64,000 nucleotides of DNA from Paractinoplanes maris (GTDB lineage: Bacteria > Actinomycetota > Actinomycetes > Mycobacteriales > Micromonosporaceae), in contig NZ_JALPVL010000001.1 in the NCBI RefSeq assembly GCF_023544465.1, forward strand, positions 248,001 to 312,000. The letters are read 5' to 3'. The notes under the pieces were generated by a model, which worked only from the letters and a program-made list of their open reading frames with translations, was not told the DNA's origin and ran no database searches. A program made the translations under genes and the position numbers. Shown here piece by piece: positions 47,885-56,987 of the stretch (position 1 is its first letter; the number at the start of each line of letters is the position of its first letter).

Positions 47885-50502
47885 GCGCGGTGGCTCTCGA
47901 GGTAGGCCTCGATGCGCTCGGCCGGGCCCGGGCGGCCCAGCACGAAACCCTGGCCGTAGAGGCAACCGGCCTTGGCCGCCCGCTCGCACTGCTCGGTCGT
48001 CTCGAGTCCCTTCGCGACGATCTCCAGGCCGAGGCGGCGGCCCAGGCTGACCACGACGTCGATCACCGCCGGGCCGCCGCCGGCCGTGGACCCGGACGAC
48101 GTGTTGGCCAGCGAGGCGTGCAGCTTGAGCATGTCGACCGGGAGGCGCCGCAGGTGCGACAGCGAGGCCTGGCCGGCGCCGAAGTCGTCCAGGGCCGCGC
48201 GTACGCCGAGTTTGCGCAGGCCGGCCAGGGAGGCCACGATCGCCGGCACGTCCTCGGCGATCCACTCCTCGGCCACCTCGACCACCAGGCGCTCGGGCGC
48301 GATGCCATACCGCTCGAGGGTCGACGCCACCCGGTCGGGGAAACGCGCGGTCAGCAGCTCCCGCGGCGAGACGTTGACCGAGACCCAGAAGCCGTTGTCG
48401 CCGCCCGTCCAGGCCGACAGGTGCTTGCACGCGGCGTCCAGCACCCACTCGTCGAGCTCGGCCGAGATGCCCACGGCCCGGGCGATCGGCAGCAGCTCGT
48501 TCGGCAGGATCGTGCCGAGCTGCGGATGCCGCCAGCGCAGCAGCGCCTCGACCCCCACCGGCTGGTTGTCGCGCAGGTCGACCACCGGCTGGAAGACCAG
48601 GTCGAGCTGGCCCCGGTCGGCCGCGCCGAGCAGCTCACGCTCGAGATCCATCCGGCGGTTGAGCTTCATCTCGACGTCGGGGTCGTACCACTCCACCCGG
48701 TCCAGGCCGAGCTGGCGGGCCCGGCGGCGGGCCAGGTCGGCGTGCCGCAGCACCTCGGTCGAGTCCTCGCCGCCGGCCAGCTCGGCCAGCCCGATGCTGG
48801 TGTGCAGCTCGACGATCGTGCCGGGCAGTTGCAGCGGCTCGGCCACCGCGGTGGCGATGCGGGTGGCCAGCGCGTACGCCAGCACGGCACCGTCGGCGGT
48901 GAGGACCGCGAACTCGTCACCGCCGAGCCGGGCCGGCAGGTCCTCCTCGGTCAGCAGGTTGCGCAGGCGGCGGCCCACCTCGATCAGCACGGCGTCACCG
49001 GTCTCGCGGCCCCGGCTGTCGTTGATCTCGGCCAGGCCGTGCAGGTCGATCACCAGCAGGGTGCCCTGCTGCCCGGCGCGGCGGCGATGGGCCAGCAGGT
49101 CGCGCATCAGAGCGCGCCGGTTGGCCAGGCCGGTGAGCTGATCGGTGGACGACATCTTGTGCAGCGCCTTCTCCAGATGCCGCCGGTCACCGATGTCGCG
49201 CACGTGCACCACCAGCGCGGCCACCTCGGGAACGGCGCGCTGGTCGGAGATGGTCGACTCGGTGTCGCGCCACAACGCGGCGCCGTCGCGCAGCCGGGCG
49301 GTGACCAGCGCGGGCGGCCCGTCGGCGTCCTCCCCGGCCAGCACCACGTCGATCACCTCACGGGCGTCCTCGACGTCGTCGGGGTGGATCAGGTCGGTGA
49401 AGGCGCGGCCCACCACCTCGTCGTCGGTGAGCCCGAACAGGCGCGACGCGGCCGGCGACTGCCAGGCGATCCGCAGATCCTGATCGAGCACCAGGGTGAG
49501 GTCGGTGGCCCCGGCGACCAGGGACCGGAAGTGGGCCTCGGCGGTCTGCAACTGGCCCGCATACCGCCGGATGTCGTGCACGACGAGCAGCTCACGCATC
49601 GCCAGCACGGCGACCATCGCGATGCCCAGGATGATGCTGGTCGAGTCGAACTCCCGGACCACGATCAGGTGCCAGACCGCGGCCACCACGCCCACCCCGG
49701 CCGGCACCGCGAGCAGCGGATAGCTGGCCAGATACTGGTCGGGGTTGCGCGGCTCGAGCGGCGGCGCGGGCAGATCGCGCCGGGTGCCGCCCTCCACGGT
49801 CAGGGCCAGGCCGGCCACGATCGGCAGTCCGGCCAGCGCCACGGCGGCCCCGCTCACGCCGATCGCGAGCGCACCCAGCCCGACCAGCACCAGCATCGCG
49901 CCGATGCCGCAGCGGACGGCGGCCCGGCGGACCGGGCGGCCCCGCAGCATCGCGACCAGGATGATGGCGGCACCGGTGGCCCCGATGGAGATGACCGGGA
50001 GGGCGCCGGGACGGGCCACGTCGGCCGGCGTGAGCAGATAGCCGGCGAAGGCCAGGCTGACGCCCAGGCCGAGGCCGTCGAACGCCCGCCGTGAGTGCAC
50101 CATCCATCCCGTACCGGTCGAGGGCAGCAGCAAGGTGCCGGTCGCGTAGCAGGCGGCGGCGAGTCCGAAGGCGATCGTCACCCACACGCCCTCGGCCGGC
50201 GGTGAGAGCAGAGTGAGCAGCACCGCGGCCACCGAGGCCAGCGCACCCAGGCCGACGAAGCCGGCGCCGCGGCAGGCCACGAAGGACTGGTCGGCGTGGT
50301 GGATCGAGAGCGCGGCCCGCACCAGCTGGAAGGTGGCCCAGAGGCCGCAGCCGCCGGCGCCCACGGCCAGCGCGAGCGGGGGCGAGACCAGACCGGTCAG
50401 GCCGGCCAGCAGCACCACGATCGCGGCCGCGGGCACGCCGAGCGTCATGGCCCGGCGGCGAGGCCGGGCCTGGTGCGTGCGCGTGGGGGGCGGCACTGCC
50501 AC
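47881..50502 (-). CDS. Membrane PAS-GGDEF-EAL protein with degenerate EAL site
   Basis: 873 aa: about eight hydrophobic N-terminal segments (residues 20-310), a PAS domain (about 325-445, AHFRSLVAGATDLTLVLDQD), GGDEF (ARLGGDEFAVL) and EAL. The GGDEF core keeps its motif, but the usual DxDxFKxIN reads DLHGLAEIN, and the I-site Arg is absent. In the EAL domain EALLRW and the DDFG pair are kept, but AEGVE reads AKGLE and KID reads KLH. Loss of the AEG glutamate should abolish phosphodiesterase activity. It may be a c-di-GMP sensor or a cyclase only. Confidence 0.92.
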   Translation of the reverse strand: MAVPPPTRTHQARPRRRAMTLGVPAAAIVVLLAGLTGLVSPPLALAVGAGGCGLWATFQLVRAALSIHHADQSFVACRGAGFVGLGALASVAAVLLTLLSPPAEGVWVTIAFGLAAACYATGTLLLPSTGTGWMVHSRRAFDGLGLGVSLAFAGYLLTPADVARPGALPVISIGATGAAIILVAMLRGRPVRRAAVRCGIGAMLVLVGLGALAIGVSGAAVALAGLPIVAGLALTVEGGTRRDLPAPPLEPRNPDQYLASYPLLAVPAGVGVVAAVWHLIVVREFDSTSIILGIAMVAVLAMRELLVVHDIRRYAGQLQTAEAHFRSLVAGATDLTLVLDQDLRIAWQSPAASRLFGLTDDEVVGRAFTDLIHPDDVEDAREVIDVVLAGEDADGPPALVTARLRDGAALWRDTESTISDQRAVPEVAALVVHVRDIGDRRHLEKALHKMSSTDQLTGLANRRALMRDLLAHRRRAGQQGTLLVIDLHGLAEINDSRGRETGDAVLIEVGRRLRNLLTEEDLPARLGGDEFAVLTADGAVLAYALATRIATAVAEPLQLPGTIVELHTSIGLAELAGGEDSTEVLRHADLARRRARQLGLDRVEWYDPDVEMKLNRRMDLERELLGAADRGQLDLVFQPVVDLRDNQPVGVEALLRWRHPQLGTILPNELLPIARAVGISAELDEWVLDAACKHLSAWTGGDNGFWVSVNVSPRELLTARFPDRVASTLERYGIAPERLVVEVAEEWIAEDVPAIVASLAGLRKLGVRAALDDFGAGQASLSHLRRLPVDMLKLHASLANTSSGSTAGGGPAVIDVVVSLGRRLGLEIVAKGLETTEQCERAAKAGCLYGQGFVLGRPGPAERIEAYLESHRA

Positions 50503-50557
50503 GTCGACGGATCCTCCGGGATTCTCGTCGGATCAGGGGTCTCGCGGGGTTGATGGG

Positions 50558-50580
50558 GGTCGTTGCATCGGACAACGACC
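50558..50580. other. Perfect inverted repeat upstream of PAS-GGDEF-EAL gene
   Basis: GGTCGTTG and CAACGACC (50558-50565, 50573-50580) with a 7-bp centre, 56 bp before the start of the GGDEF-EAL gene and 89 bp past the MoaD-like stop. It could be an operator for the former or a terminator for the latter; no U-run favours the terminator reading. Confidence 0.5.
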
Positions 50581-50668
50581 GTCCCTCGAACAGGTTACGG
50601 CTGGGTAATGCTCCTCCGCACGTCCGGACCGTCGGCTATGGACGCCACTCGGTCATAGTCAGTCATGG

Positions 50669-50932
50669 TCAGCCGCCGGCCACTGAGGGCAGGACCTGGA
50701 TCTCGGAGGTCGGTGCGACCGCGGTCTCGAGGCCGGCCTGCTCGCCGTCCACAAAGACATTCACGTAGCGGCGGACCGCGCCCTGCTCGTCGCGGATGCG
50801 CCGGGCCAGCATCGGCCAGCGCTCCCCCACCTCGGTCAGCACAGCGCCGAGCGTGCCGGCCGCGGTGACCTCGAGCCGGGACGCGCCGCCGGCCTCGGCC
50901 CGCAGCACACCGGGCACCAGCACGACCGGCAT
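50669..50932 (-). CDS. MoaD/ThiS-family ubiquitin-like sulfur carrier
   Basis: 87-aa beta-grasp protein ending in Gly-Gly (EIQVLPSVAGG), the site of adenylation and thiocarboxylate formation. Body features fit the fold: LGAVLTEVGERWPMLARRI, then VNVFVDGEQAGLETAVAPTS. Its ATG overlaps the stop of the beta-propeller gene (TGATG), so they are made together. No moeB/thiF-type activator is in the window. I recall this beta-propeller and MoaD-like pairing recurring in actinobacteria; the sulfur acceptor is unknown. Confidence 0.85.
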   Translation of the reverse strand: MPVVLVPGVLRAEAGGASRLEVTAAGTLGAVLTEVGERWPMLARRIRDEQGAVRRYVNVFVDGEQAGLETAVAPTSEIQVLPSVAGG

Positions 50933-52017
50933 CAGACCGGCACCGCCCGGACCGAGAGCACATCGGGCAGATGTGCGGCCACCGTCATCCAGCTCTCGCC
51001 CTCGTCGTTGGTGGCGAAGACCTCGCCGGCCCGGGTGCCGAAATAGACGCCGGCCGGATCGAGACGGTCGGTGCACATCGCGTCGCGCAGCACGACCGGG
51101 TAATAGGGGCCGTCGGGCAGGCCCACGTGCTGCGGCTCCCACCGGTCACCGGCGTCGGTCGAGCGGTAGACGCGGCAGCGCAGCTCGGTCGGGTGGCGCT
51201 CGCTGTCGGCGGTGAGCGGGAAATTCCAGATCGTGCCGGAGCGGCTCGGATGGGCGACGATCGGGAAGCCGAAATCGGAGGGCAGGGTGGCGGCGATCGA
51301 CTGCCAGCTGTCGCCGCCGTCGGTCGAGCGGTAGACGCCGTGGTGATTCTGCGCGTAGAGCTGGTCGGGATCGCCGGCGTCGCGGGTCACCCGGTGCACA
51401 CACTGGCCGAACTCGGGCCACGGATCGGGGAAGAAGTAGGCCTTGATGCCCTTGTTGGCCGGTGACCAGGTCTCGCCGCCGTCGCCGGACCGGTAGACCC
51501 CGCCGGTCGACATCGCCACCAGCAGACGGGACGGGTCGTCGGGGTGGGGCAGGATCGTGTGGATCGCCTGACCGCCGAAGCCGGCGCCCCACTGCGGGCG
51601 GTGCGGGTGATCCCACAACCCGCGGACCAGCTCGAACGATCGGCCGCCATCGGTCGAGCGGAAAAGCGCGGAGGGCTGGGAGCCCGCGTAGACCACGCCG
51701 GGCTCGGCGGCCGTGCCGGGCACGATCTGCCACACCCGCTCGACCGCCGCCCCCGCATCCTCGGGGAAGGCGATGGGCGCCGTCTCGGGCTCCTGCCAGG
51801 TCTCGCCCAGATCGTCGCTCACCGCGACGCTCGGGCCGAAATGGGAGCTGTCGACAGCGGCCAGCAACCGGGGGCGGGGACCGCGAGTGTCCACACCGAT
51901 CGTGTAGACCGCCGTGCCGGGGAAGTGAGCCGGGCCGACCTGCCAGGTCCGGCGCTCGTCGTCGCCGGCGGCCAGAAACAGGCCTTTCTGCGTGCCGATC
52001 GCGAGAAGCACTGTCAT
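50932..52017 (-). CDS. BNR/sialidase-like beta-propeller protein
   Basis: 361 aa composed of BNR/Asp-box beta-propeller blades: VSDDLGETW, FRSTDGGRSF, YRSGDGGETW, YRSTDGGDSW, YRSTDAGDRW and FATNDEGESW, six Asp-boxes spaced along the chain. It resembles VPS10/exo-alpha-sialidase-like proteins, but no sialidase Arg triad or signal peptide is evident, so it is probably a cytoplasmic scaffold or binding protein. It is coupled by a 1-bp stop/start overlap to a MoaD/ThiS sulfur carrier, suggesting a joint role. Confidence 0.85.
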   Translation of the reverse strand: MTVLLAIGTQKGLFLAAGDDERRTWQVGPAHFPGTAVYTIGVDTRGPRPRLLAAVDSSHFGPSVAVSDDLGETWQEPETAPIAFPEDAGAAVERVWQIVPGTAAEPGVVYAGSQPSALFRSTDGGRSFELVRGLWDHPHRPQWGAGFGGQAIHTILPHPDDPSRLLVAMSTGGVYRSGDGGETWSPANKGIKAYFFPDPWPEFGQCVHRVTRDAGDPDQLYAQNHHGVYRSTDGGDSWQSIAATLPSDFGFPIVAHPSRSGTIWNFPLTADSERHPTELRCRVYRSTDAGDRWEPQHVGLPDGPYYPVVLRDAMCTDRLDPAGVYFGTRAGEVFATNDEGESWMTVAAHLPDVLSVRAVPV

Positions 52018-52081
52018 GGCCCTGAGTATGCGCCCGGGGTCCGACAGAAACGACGCACAGAGCGGGTGGGAGGATGGGCAC

Positions 52082-52456
52082 GTGCGTTCGAAACCCCTGC
52101 TCCGCGTCCGGAAGTCCGGCGGTCTGATGGTCGCCGCCGTGCTCGGTTTCGTCAGCGGTGTTCCGCTCGCCAGTGTGTCGTGGGCCTGGGCCCTGATCCT
52201 GTTGATCCCGATCGCGTTCTTCCTCTGGGCCTGGCGGGCCGGCACCGACGTCTACGCCGACCAGCTGCGGGTGCGGGCCCTGCTGGGCAGCACCGAGGTG
52301 CTCTGGGACCGGATCGACGAGCTCGCCCCGGACTCCAGCGGGCAGATCTCCGCGCTGCTCGACAACGGCAACGTCATCCGCCTGACCGCGGTCACCACCG
52401 ACAATCTGCCGAGGGTGCTGGCCGCCGGTGGGCAGGAGATCGGCCACTCCGACTGA
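52082..52456 (+). CDS. Small membrane protein with bacterial PH domain
   Basis: 124 aa. A hydrophobic hairpin (about residues 15-50) is followed by a bacterial PH-like domain (TDVYADQLRVRALLGSTEVLW, ISALLDNGNVIRLTAVTTDN). Proteins of this shape are found widely in actinobacteria without known function. GTG 52082 follows GGGAGGAT. Divergent from the beta-propeller/MoaD pair. Confidence 0.75.
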   Translation: MRSKPLLRVRKSGGLMVAAVLGFVSGVPLASVSWAWALILLIPIAFFLWAWRAGTDVYADQLRVRALLGSTEVLWDRIDELAPDSSGQISALLDNGNVIRLTAVTTDNLPRVLAAGGQEIGHSD

Positions 52457-52507
52457 TTCCCAGCTGATCTCGCTACCCTGGGGTGCGTCGAATCTCGAGG
52501 AGGTCGA

Positions 52508-53686
52508 GTGATCGTGCGTTCCCGCCGGGCCCGGGCCGCCACCCTGGCGCTCGCCGCCGTGCTGGGGCTCGCCTCGGCGTGCAGCTTCGGCCCGCCCGAT
52601 CCCGATCAGCAGGGTGCTCCGCCCAACCTGCCCACCCCGTCGGCCGACGAGCCCTCCGCGGGCCCCGAGGACCCGAGCGGCGGCAGCCAGGAGGTCGCGA
52701 TCACCGTCCTGGCCAAGGACCTGGACGTGCCGTGGGGCATGGCCTTCCTGCCCGACGGGTCGGGTCTGGTCACCGAGCGCGACACCGGCCGCATCCTCAA
52801 GGTCGGCCCCGAGTCCGACGCCGACGGGCTGACCGTCACCGAGGCGCAGCGGCTGGCCGAGGTGCAGGCGTCCGGCGACGGCGGCCTGCTCGGCATCGCG
52901 GTCTCCCCGCAATACAAGACCACCAAGACGGTGTACGTGTATTACTCCACCGCCAAGGACAACCGCATCGGCAAGCTGGTGCTCGGCGGCAAGCTCCAGC
53001 CGATCCTGACCGGCATCCCGCGCTCGAGCGACTTCAACGGCGGCGCGCTCGCCTTCGGTCCCGACGGCTTCCTGTACGCGGGCACCGGCGACGGCACGAC
53101 GAACGGGGCGCAGGCGCAGAACCCGAAAAGCCTGGGCGGCAAGATCCTCCGGATGACCGTGGCCGGCAAGCCCGCCCCCGGCAACCCGGTCAAGACCAGC
53201 CTGGTCTGGAGCTCCGGCCACCGTAACGTTCAGGGCCTGGCCTGGGACAAGACCAAGCGGATGTACGCCAGTGAGAGCGGCCAGACCAAGTCGGGCGAGC
53301 TCAACGTGATCACCAAAGGTAAGAACTACGGCTGGCCCAAGGCCGACGGCGCGGGCACCGACACCAAGCTGACCGATCCGATGTTCAGCTGGCCGGCCGC
53401 CGAGTCCGGCTGCGCCGGGGTGGCCGTGCTCGAGCAGACGATCGCCACCGCGTGCCTGCTCGGCAAGCGGGTCTATCTGCTCGACGTGACCGGCAACGGG
53501 ACCGTGCTGGGCACCCCGCAATCCGTGCTGACCGGCGAGTACGGCCGGCTGCGGAGCCTGGTGACCGCGCCCGACGGGTCGTTGTGGGCCGGCACCTCCA
53601 ACCAGGAGGACGCGGGCGACCCCGGCCCCGAGGACGACCGGATCATTCGGCTGGTCTTCTCGGACGGCGGCGCCGGCCGCAGTTGA
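52508..53686 (+). CDS. PQQ-dependent sugar dehydrogenase-like lipoprotein
   Basis: 392 aa. The signal peptide ends with lipobox LASAC (Cys25); a Pro/Ser-rich linker follows, then a six-bladed GSDH propeller: VPWGMAFLPDGSGLVTERD, GDGGLLGIAVSPQY, FGPDGFLYAGTGDG, SSGHRNVQGLAWD (the family RN-x-QG motif) and YGWP. Such proteins oxidise sugars with PQQ outside the membrane; PQQ supply is not encoded nearby. GTG 52508 follows GAGGAGG. Confidence 0.92.
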   Translation: MIVRSRRARAATLALAAVLGLASACSFGPPDPDQQGAPPNLPTPSADEPSAGPEDPSGGSQEVAITVLAKDLDVPWGMAFLPDGSGLVTERDTGRILKVGPESDADGLTVTEAQRLAEVQASGDGGLLGIAVSPQYKTTKTVYVYYSTAKDNRIGKLVLGGKLQPILTGIPRSSDFNGGALAFGPDGFLYAGTGDGTTNGAQAQNPKSLGGKILRMTVAGKPAPGNPVKTSLVWSSGHRNVQGLAWDKTKRMYASESGQTKSGELNVITKGKNYGWPKADGAGTDTKLTDPMFSWPAAESGCAGVAVLEQTIATACLLGKRVYLLDVTGNGTVLGTPQSVLTGEYGRLRSLVTAPDGSLWAGTSNQEDAGDPGPEDDRIIRLVFSDGGAGRS

Positions 53687-53785
53687 GAAAGTGCCACTCT
53701 TCTCGGGCGGCGCCGCCGCGGCTGAGGGCCACGGTGGGAGGGCACACGGTTTGACGCACAACGGGGCAGGGCAGGTGAGGCGGCG

Positions 53786-55366
53786 ATGACCTCGATAACC
53801 TCGACGGCTCGCCGCTGGTTCGGTGCGGTCCGCGGCAGCCGGTGGACCCGCCGCTCCCTGGTCGGGGCGATGATCGCTCTGGTCAGCGTGGCCGGCGCGG
53901 TGATCGGCACGATGCTCTTCGCCCACGCCAACGTCGCCGTCGGGCCGTTCCGAGCCGAGATGTCGATCAGCCCGTCGGTCTTCGGCGGCACCGAGGTCGA
54001 CCTGCCGCCACTCGGGTCGCTGCACCTCGACAGCCACGACGGCCCGCTCCACCTCAAGGTCAACCTGGCCGCCCTCGACCAGAGCCGCACCGAGGCCCTG
54101 ATCGACGACCCCACCGCGATCAGCCGGGCCGGCGAGAACGCGGTCGACGACGTCCGCGACGGCGTGATCCGGCTCGGCGTGCGCACCCTGGGCATCGCGG
54201 TGCTGAGCGCGATCGTGCTCAGCGCGCTGATCTTCCGCAACGTCCGCCGGGTGGCCGCCTCGGGCCTGACGGCGCTGGTGGTCACCGGCGGGAGCCTGGG
54301 GCTGGCGGCGGCCACGCTGCGACCCGACTCGATCGCCGAGCCGCGGTACGAGGGCCTGCTGGTCAACGCGCCCGCCGTGGTCGGTGACGCGCGCCGGATC
54401 GCCGACAACTACGGCCGCTACTCCGAGCAGCTGCAGCAGATCGTCAGCAATGTGAGCCGGCTCTACACAACCGTGTCGTCCCTGCCCGTGTATGAGCCCG
54501 AGGCCAATACGACCCGCATCCTGCACGTCTCCGACCTGCACCTGAGCCCGCAGGCGTTCGGTCTGATCCGCACGGTGGTGCAGACGTTCGAGATCGACGC
54601 CGTGATCGACACCGGCGACCTGGTCGACTGGGGCAGCACCGCCGAGACCGGATACGCCTCGTCGATCCCCTCGGTCGGCGTCCCCTACATCTGGGTCCGC
54701 GGCAACCACGACTCGGCCTCGATCCAAACGGCGGTGGCCCGCCAGCGCAACGCGGTCGTCCTCGACAACAAGATCACCACGGTCGACGGCCTGACCATCG
54801 CGGGCATCGGCGACCCGGAGTTCACCCCGGACAAGAAGGAGACGCCGGCGGCGAACCCGGACGACCCGGCGCAGTCGCCGCTGCTGCGGGCCGGTGGCCA
54901 GCTGGCCGAAACGATCCGAACCTCCGGCAAACCCGTCGACATCGCCCTGGTCCACGACCCGGCGATGGCGCCGCCGCTCTCCGGGGTGGTGCCGCTGGTG
55001 CTGGCCGGTCACAAGCACCAGCGTGAGGTGAGCCTGCTGCCCGCGCCGGCCCCGGCTCCTTCGGCGTCACCCACGCCGGCCCCGTCGGCCGCCGGCGACG
55101 AGCCGCCCGTGGCGACCCGCCTGATGGTCGAGGGCTCGACCGGCGGTGCGGGCCTGCGCGGGCTCGAAAAGGAGGAGCCCACGCCGCTGAGCTTGTCGGT
55201 CCTCTACTTCGACGAGAACAGGCAGCTCAAGGCCTACGACGACATCCAGCTGGGCGGCACCGGCCAATCCAATGTGGAGATGCAGCGCAACGTCGTCGGC
55301 GCCGAGCCGGAGGAGACACCGTCACCCTCCGGCTCACCGACGCCGCAGTCCGAGCCCAGCCGCTGA
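53786..55366 (+). CDS. Membrane metallophosphoesterase
   Basis: 526 aa. A hydrophobic segment at about 25-47 and two more near 133-175 bracket an extracellular region. The calcineurin-like domain has the complete metal set: HVSDLHLSP, DTGDLVDWG, RGNHDSAS, LVHDPAMAP and AGHKHQRE (about residues 248-415). A Pro/Ala/Ser linker (about 423-442) and a Pro/Ser/Glu tail are low-complexity. The substrate is unknown. It is convergent with gatB, 19 bp apart. Confidence 0.9.
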   Translation: MTSITSTARRWFGAVRGSRWTRRSLVGAMIALVSVAGAVIGTMLFAHANVAVGPFRAEMSISPSVFGGTEVDLPPLGSLHLDSHDGPLHLKVNLAALDQSRTEALIDDPTAISRAGENAVDDVRDGVIRLGVRTLGIAVLSAIVLSALIFRNVRRVAASGLTALVVTGGSLGLAAATLRPDSIAEPRYEGLLVNAPAVVGDARRIADNYGRYSEQLQQIVSNVSRLYTTVSSLPVYEPEANTTRILHVSDLHLSPQAFGLIRTVVQTFEIDAVIDTGDLVDWGSTAETGYASSIPSVGVPYIWVRGNHDSASIQTAVARQRNAVVLDNKITTVDGLTIAGIGDPEFTPDKKETPAANPDDPAQSPLLRAGGQLAETIRTSGKPVDIALVHDPAMAPPLSGVVPLVLAGHKHQREVSLLPAPAPAPSASPTPAPSAAGDEPPVATRLMVEGSTGGAGLRGLEKEEPTPLSLSVLYFDENRQLKAYDDIQLGGTGQSNVEMQRNVVGAEPEETPSPSGSPTPQSEPSR

Positions 55367-55385
55367 GCTCAGGCTTCGTGCTTCG

Positions 55386-56879
55386 TCAGCTGAGGCGCTC
55401 GAGGATCAGGTCGCGGACGGTCTTGGCGTCGGCCTGGCCCCGGGTGGTCTTCATGACCGCACCGACCAGCGCGCCGGCCGCGGCCACCTTGCCGTCGCGG
55501 ATCTTGGCGGCGATGTCGGGGTTGGCGGCGATCGCCTCGTCGACCGCGGCGGTCAGCGCGCCCGTGTCGGAGACGACGCCGAGCCCCCGGGCGGCCATGA
55601 CCGCCTCAGGGTCGCCCTCGCCGGCCACGACGCCCTCGAGCACCTGGCGGGCGAGCTTGTCGTTCAGCTTGCCGCCGTCGACCAGTTTCTGCAGTGCGGC
55701 GACCTGGGCCGGGGTGACCCCGACGGCCGACAGCTCGACGCCGGTCTCGTTGGCCCGGCGGGCCAGCTCGCCCATCCACCACTTGCGCGCGCCCGCGGGC
55801 GAGGCCCCGGCCGCGATGGTCTCCTCGATCAGCTCGACGGCACCGGCGTTGGCCACCGACTGCATGTCGAGCGCGCTGATGCCCCAGTCCTCGGCCAGCC
55901 GGGCGCGCTTGACGCTCGGCCGCTCGGGCAGGGCGGCCTTGAGCTCGGCGACCCAGGACGCCTCGGGCGCGATCGGCACGAGGTCGGGCTCGGGGAAGTA
56001 GCGGTAGTCGGTCGCCGTCTCCTTGGACCGGCCGGGCCGGGTGTCGCCGGTGGTCTCCTGGAAGTGACGCGTCTCCTGGAAGATGCGGACACCCTCGTCG
56101 AGCAGGCTGGTCTGCCGGATGATCTCGGAGCGGACCGCGCGCTCGACCGAGCGCAGCGAGTTCACGTTCTTGGTCTCGGTGCGGGTGCCCCACTCCTCGC
56201 CGGCCTTGTTGAGCGACGTGTTGACGTCGCAGCGCAGCGAGCCCTGCTCCATGCGCACGTCGGAGACGCCGAGCGAGCGGATGATGTCGCGCAGCTCGGC
56301 CACGTAGGCCTTCGCCACCTCAGGCGCGAGCGCGCCCAGGCCGGGCACCGGCTTGGTGACGATCTCGACCAACGGGATGCCGGCGCGGTTGTAGTCGACC
56401 AGCGACTCGGTCGCGCCATGGATGCGGCCGGTCGCGCCACCCACGTGCAGCGACTTGCCGGTGTCCTCCTCGAGGTGCACCCGCTCGATGCCGATCCGGT
56501 ATTCCTTGCCGTCGACCTCGACGTCGACATAGCCCTCGACGCAGAGCGGCTCGTCATACTGCGAGGTCTGGAAGTTCTTCGGCATGTCGGGATAGAAGTA
56601 GTTCTTCCGCGCCATGCGGCACCACGAGGCGATGTCACAGTTGAGCGCGAGGCCGATCCGGATCGTCGCCTCGATCGCCGCCCGGTTGGACACCGGCAGC
56701 GCGCCCGGCAGGCCCAGGCAGACCGGGCACACCTGAGTGTTCGGCTCGGCGCCGAACTCGGTGCGGCAGCCACAGAACATCTTGGTGGCCGTGCCCAGCT
56801 CGACGTGGGTCTCGAGGCCGATCACCGGCTCGTAGCGCGAGACGGCGTCCTCGTAGGTGGGCAGCGCGGTGGTGGTCAT
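55386..56879 (-). CDS. gatB: Aspartyl/glutamyl-tRNA(Asn/Gln) amidotransferase subunit B
   Basis: 497-aa tRNA-binding kinase subunit of GatCAB, which converts Glu-tRNA-Gln and Asp-tRNA-Asn. Motifs: [20 protein letters not shown], zinc CGCRTEF with [28 protein letters not shown], and a C-terminal YqeY/tail domain. Unlike the usual contiguous gatCAB, it is separated from gatA by the M1 peptidase gene on the other strand. It has its own -10 (TATTCT, 6 nt before ATG 56879), so it is expressed independently, probably as a leaderless transcript. Confidence 0.96.
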   Translation of the reverse strand: MTTTALPTYEDAVSRYEPVIGLETHVELGTATKMFCGCRTEFGAEPNTQVCPVCLGLPGALPVSNRAAIEATIRIGLALNCDIASWCRMARKNYFYPDMPKNFQTSQYDEPLCVEGYVDVEVDGKEYRIGIERVHLEEDTGKSLHVGGATGRIHGATESLVDYNRAGIPLVEIVTKPVPGLGALAPEVAKAYVAELRDIIRSLGVSDVRMEQGSLRCDVNTSLNKAGEEWGTRTETKNVNSLRSVERAVRSEIIRQTSLLDEGVRIFQETRHFQETTGDTRPGRSKETATDYRYFPEPDLVPIAPEASWVAELKAALPERPSVKRARLAEDWGISALDMQSVANAGAVELIEETIAAGASPAGARKWWMGELARRANETGVELSAVGVTPAQVAALQKLVDGGKLNDKLARQVLEGVVAGEGDPEAVMAARGLGVVSDTGALTAAVDEAIAANPDIAAKIRDGKVAAAGALVGAVMKTTRGQADAKTVRDLILERLS

Positions 56880-56987
56880 GGCACAAGAATAGTGGGCCCG
56901 GCGATCAGAATTTCGGTGACCCACAGCCCCCCGGAGTTATCCACAGGCGCCCCCACAGCTGAAGATCGTTCGGATACGGTCCCCGCC

